A stretch of DNA of 9,562 bases from contig DIPE01000090.1 in the NCBI GenBank assembly GCA_002427015.1, positions 1-9,562 of the forward strand, in the 5' to 3' direction. This document shows, one piece after another, positions 7,323 to 9,562 of the stretch. Under the pieces are notes generated by a model. That model did not search any database and was not told the DNA's origin. It worked only from the letters and a program-made list of their open reading frames with translations. Within the stretch, counting starts at the first letter, position 1, and each line of letters opens with the position of its first letter. The position numbers and the translations under genes were made by a program. The DNA comes from Firmicutes bacterium UBA5496. Lineage in GTDB: Bacteria > Bacillota > Proteinivoracia > UBA4975.

Positions 7323-8336
7323 CTAACTACCTCCGCTACTGAAATATTCCCGCAACCATCGGATAAAGCCAATGGTCTTGGCGTATTGCATTCTGGAAGG
7401 ACCAAGAATACCTAGTGTAACCTTGCGGTCGGTGAGGTTAAAAGTGGCCACTACCAAACTGCAGTCGGTAAAGCTTTCCAGGCCAATTTCAGGCCCGATT
7501 TTTATTGCCAGGTCCTCAATGCGGCGGGGATCCGCTTCCATGAGCTTGAGAATCTGCTCATTTTGTTCCAGGGTCTTAAAGATTTCCCTGACCTTGTCCA
7601 CATCCCTGAACTCCGGCTCATTCAGCAAGTTAGTTGCTCCATCCATTACCAATTCTTGAGCATCGGCAAGCAGTTGATGCCTCACCAGATTATAAATCTC
7701 ATCAACTAAGCTGAGGTTGCCGGCAAATTCAGCTTTCAGCTCCCACAGGAGTCTAGAATTGATGTTTTTCAGCTGGATTCCCTGCAAACTCCGATTGATA
7801 AATTTTGCTAAAGCGTCAATCTCCCGGGGGCCTACTCCTTCAGGAATGCTGATAGTATGATGCTTAACGGAGCCGTCACTGAGAACGATTATGCATATAG
7901 CGCTGGCAACAGTCAAGGGAATAAGATTAATATGCCTTATTTCCTGAACGTTATCGGCGGGTTCAGCAATTAGGGAAATATAACTGGTCACCGCCGCCAG
8001 GAGTTTTGCCAGCTGGCGGGGATTGTGGGAAAGGGAAATGCCCGCAGCGGCAATGAGCTCTTCCATCTTGTTCAGTTCCGCGGGGGTGAGAATATAATCT
8101 TCCATAATTGAGTTGACATAAAACCTATAGCCCCGGGGTGAGGGAATTCTGCCGGCGGAAGTGTGGGGCTGCTGCAAATACCCCATCTCTTCAAGATCGG
8201 CCATTTCATTGCGAATGGTGGCAGGGCTTAAGCCAATTCGGTGGCGCTTGACAAGAGTTCTTGAACCCACAGGTTCGGCTGAACAAATGTAGTCCTGAAT
8301 TATGGCATTTAGTATTAGGCGCTTTCTCTCATCCAT
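7323..8336 (-). CDS. hrcA: Heat-inducible transcription repressor HrcA
   Basis: The DNA-binding repressor of class I heat-shock genes. In known systems it binds CIRCE and depends on the GroEL chaperonin for activity. The 337-residue protein has an N-terminal winged helix with LSPATIRNEMADLEE (36-50) and PHTSAGRIP (57-65) followed by RGYRFYV, all diagnostic of HrcA, then the inserted and GAF-like dimerisation domains to the C terminus. A GTG at 8345 in the same frame abuts GGAGG directly, so ATG 8336, 9 bases from it, is the better start. It is the first gene of the operon, next to its own operator (8358-8384), so autoregulation is expected. No degradation of the DNA-binding region is seen. 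Confidence 0.98.
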   Translation of the reverse strand: MDERKRLILNAIIQDYICSAEPVGSRTLVKRHRIGLSPATIRNEMADLEEMGYLQQPHTSAGRIPSPRGYRFYVNSIMEDYILTPAELNKMEELIAAAGISLSHNPRQLAKLLAAVTSYISLIAEPADNVQEIRHINLIPLTVASAICIIVLSDGSVKHHTISIPEGVGPREIDALAKFINRSLQGIQLKNINSRLLWELKAEFAGNLSLVDEIYNLVRHQLLADAQELVMDGATNLLNEPEFRDVDKVREIFKTLEQNEQILKLMEADPRRIEDLAIKIGPEIGLESFTDCSLVVATFNLTDRKVTLGILGPSRMQYAKTIGFIRWLREYFSSGGS

Positions 8337-8345
8337 TGAATTCAC

Positions 8346-8350
8346 CCTCC
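8346..8350 (-). promoter_or_regulatory. Ribosome binding site deciding the hrcA start
   Basis: The minus strand reads GGAGG directly followed by GTGAATTCAATG. The GTG (8345) has no spacer and the ATG (8336) has 9 bases, so the ATG is preferred and the protein is three residues shorter than the longest reading. Confidence 0.75.
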
Positions 8351-8357
8351 CTTCTTG

Positions 8358-8384
8358 TTAGCACTCTAATCTGTCGAGTGCTAA
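8358..8384 (-). promoter_or_regulatory. CIRCE operator (HrcA binding site)
   Basis: A perfect 9-9-9 inverted repeat: TTAGCACTC at 8358-8366, a 9-base spacer, and GAGTGCTAA at 8376-8384. This matches the CIRCE consensus in every arm position. It begins a few bases after the predicted transcription start and ends 7 bases before the hrcA ribosome binding site, so bound HrcA would block initiation. As RNA the same repeat could form a leader hairpin. Confidence 0.98.
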
Positions 8385-8396
8385 TTCCCCATAAAA

Positions 8397-8425
8397 AAAA
8401 TACCACTAGGGCATCAATTTGTCAA
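8397..8425 (-). promoter_or_regulatory. Sigma-A-type promoter of the hrcA-grpE-dnaK operon
   Basis: The minus strand has a consensus -35 TTGACA (8425-8420), a 17-base spacer and a -10 TATTTT (8402-8397), 4 of 6 to consensus. Transcription would start near 8390, just ahead of CIRCE. The -35 and most of the spacer lie in the last codons of the upstream 112-residue gene. This is a sequence match, and its fit with the operator position raises confidence. Confidence 0.8.
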
Positions 8426-8744
8426 CATCCAGCAAACCTCTCAGTTTCTCGATATTCCCCCAGGTTAAGAAACGTGGCAATTTCAGGCCCTTCCCGCCCC
8501 TGGATAAATGCAGGCTGCTTTCCTCCACTCTTATTGTCACTAATTTCAGGGAGGGAAGGCGGTATTGGTTTTTCGGCCCCTTCAGGACAAGACCATGCTC
8601 ATATTGCACAGAAAAAGTTGCAAAGGGCGCTTCCGGCTCAATCAGACGGGTAAGGCTGGCATCCACCAGCTTCAGTCCTCCCAGGACCAGAAGCAGGAAA
8701 AACAAAATTGCGCTGAAGTACAAATTTTTATCACTGGATTTCAC
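8406..8744 (-). CDS. Hypothetical membrane-anchored protein, 112 residues, coupled to spoIIP
   Basis: I do not recognise this protein. A short polar N terminus (KSSDKN) is followed by one strongly hydrophobic segment at about residues 8-27 (phenylalanine/leucine-rich), then about 80 residues, rather basic, with short beta-like strands and no cysteine or obvious catalytic motif. It is likely a single-pass protein with its C-terminal part outside the membrane. The start is GTG at 8744, overlapping the spoIIP stop as GTGA, with GGAGG 6 bases upstream, so it is very probably co-translated with spoIIP. That suggests, without proving, a role in sporulation or the cell envelope. Its last codons contain the -35 and spacer of the heat-shock promoter. 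It occupies the place where lepA and hemW lie in B. subtilis. Confidence 0.85.
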   Translation of the reverse strand: MKSSDKNLYFSAILFFLLLVLGGLKLVDASLTRLIEPEAPFATFSVQYEHGLVLKGPKNQYRLPSLKLVTIRVEESSLHLSRGGKGLKLPRFLTWGNIEKLRGLLDVDKLMP

Positions 8745-9562
8745 CTGGCACCTCCGAAATACTCAACCAAAACGTCTGCAAAGAGTTCAGCGCCATAGAC
8801 TGCTTCTTCCAAGGTATTCCAGTGTCCGCCAATCTCCACAAGAATTGCGCCGGGATGCAGATCTTGATTGTAGGTTGAATTCAGTCGGATTAGTATACCC
8901 CTGGAAAGCCCAGGATATTTATCCTCAAGAAGATTATGCAAATCATTGGCTACGCGGTTGTTTTTTTGCCAGTTTTCATGAGCAGAGCTGAGGACAAACA
9001 TGATTTGCCCTGCCGGCCTGCTATTGATAGTAGCTGTAGTTACTTCCCGGCCAGCCTCAGCTGTCTTGCCCACACCATCCCTGTGCACATCAATTAACAA
9101 CAAGGTATCTGGAGCAGAAGCCAAAATCCCCAAAGCAGTTTTCCGAGATTCCACATAGGACTTATTGTAGACCTGATCATGATATTTCCTGTCGTGGATA
9201 ACAGGTATATTATTGCTTGCCAGCACATCTGCAATTACCTGCCCCAGCTGTACCACAGTCTGGGAAAAGTTCTCCGACCTTGCTTCGCCGTTGGAAGGAA
9301 TGAAGGCTTCGCTGGCGTGGGAATGATAAATAGCGACCCTGCCCTCCAGGGGAGTAGTTATTACGGGATTTGCAGGCTTGTCCGGGGGCGGCCAGGTGAC
9401 TTCCTGCCAATCTCCCGGGTTGATGCCGGCAAAGGCCGGCAACTGCAGGCCCAAGAGGCGCCAGGGTTCCAGCTTAAAACTGGCCCCGATTTCATCTACA
9501 TCTTCATAAAAGACCGCAGGAGCGCCCCAGCTCAGCAAGTAGTATGGATTTAAAGTGTTATG
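8741..9562 (-). CDS. spoIIP: Stage II sporulation protein P, 5' end outside the window
   Basis: A cell-wall hydrolase (amidase and endopeptidase) that acts with SpoIID and SpoIIM to thin the septal peptidoglycan and drive engulfment of the forespore. In this window 273 residues are visible, and the frame stays open to the edge. The family's usual N-terminal membrane anchor is absent, so the true start lies beyond 9562; the in-frame TTG at 9538 should not be taken as the start. Counting from the edge, the catalytic domain shows VAIYHSHASEAF (76-87), LLIDVHRDGV (155-164) and, near the C terminus, ILVEIGGHWNT, the His- and Glu-containing motifs of the SpoIIP amidase domain. It overlaps the next gene by 4 bases. 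This gene is the clearest sign of an endospore former. Confidence 0.95.
   Translation of the reverse strand, partial: HNTLNPYYLLSWGAPAVFYEDVDEIGASFKLEPWRLLGLQLPAFAGINPGDWQEVTWPPPDKPANPVITTPLEGRVAIYHSHASEAFIPSNGEARSENFSQTVVQLGQVIADVLASNNIPVIHDRKYHDQVYNKSYVESRKTALGILASAPDTLLLIDVHRDGVGKTAEAGREVTTATINSRPAGQIMFVLSSAHENWQKNNRVANDLHNLLEDKYPGLSRGILIRLNSTYNQDLHPGAILVEIGGHWNTLEEAVYGAELFADVLVEYFGGAR

Noticed and set aside
8419..8991. 190-codon open frame on the plus strand, antisense to spoIIP and the 112-residue gene
   Set aside because: No recognisable domain, composition typical of an antisense shadow, and it lies over two genes with good ribosome binding sites and, for spoIIP, clear family motifs.
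9539..9562. Possible TTG start of spoIIP at 9538, making a complete gene
   Set aside because: The frame remains open to the edge (eight more residues), no ribosome binding site precedes the TTG, and the family's membrane anchor is missing, so the gene is simply cut by the window.

Overview
The window is a stretch of chromosome from a spore-forming Firmicute, most likely Clostridia in the broad sense. Three things point there: a SpoIIP sporulation hydrolase at one edge, an HrcA/CIRCE-controlled hrcA-grpE-dnaK-dnaJ cluster followed by prmA-rsmE-mtaB (the classic Firmicute order), and strong GGAGG ribosome binding sites ahead of most genes. DnaK also shows no extra block of residues in its N-terminal quarter, as in Gram-positive DnaKs. 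All supported genes are on the minus strand, so the biology reads from the high coordinates to the low ones, and coding density is very high.

Layout in transcription order. (1) 9562-8406: the 3' part of spoIIP, whose start lies outside the window, then a 112-residue membrane-anchored protein of unknown function that overlaps it by 4 bases. (2) 8425-8358: a sigma-A-type promoter inside the end of that small gene, followed by a perfect CIRCE operator in the leader. (3) 8336-4994: hrcA, grpE and dnaK, packed with 2-base gaps or 1-base overlaps. (4) 4988-4956: a hairpin with a T-run between dnaK and dnaJ. (5) 4937-949: dnaJ, prmA, rsmE and mtaB, nearly abutting or overlapping. (6) 894-445: an unrecognised 149-residue membrane-anchored protein, ending in a probable intrinsic terminator at 449-418. 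(7) 365-27: a complete HIT-family nucleotide-binding protein. Bases 1-26 hold nothing I can support. No intergenic stretch exceeds about 80 bases.

How the genes work together. HrcA represses its own operon by binding CIRCE; GrpE, DnaK and DnaJ are the Hsp70 folding machine. The downstream genes modify the translation apparatus: PrmA methylates ribosomal protein L11, RsmE methylates 16S rRNA, and MtaB methylthiolates tRNA. Their place in the same run of genes ties translation upkeep to the heat-shock transcript, with the dnaK-dnaJ hairpin as a possible point where expression steps down.

The region is mostly a conserved housekeeping locus. I see no mobile element, CRISPR array, tRNA, rRNA or candidate new defence or biosynthetic system. 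The less explained parts are the two small membrane-anchored proteins, the absence of lepA and hemW between spoIIP and hrcA, and the repeated half-sites in the dnaK-dnaJ gap.
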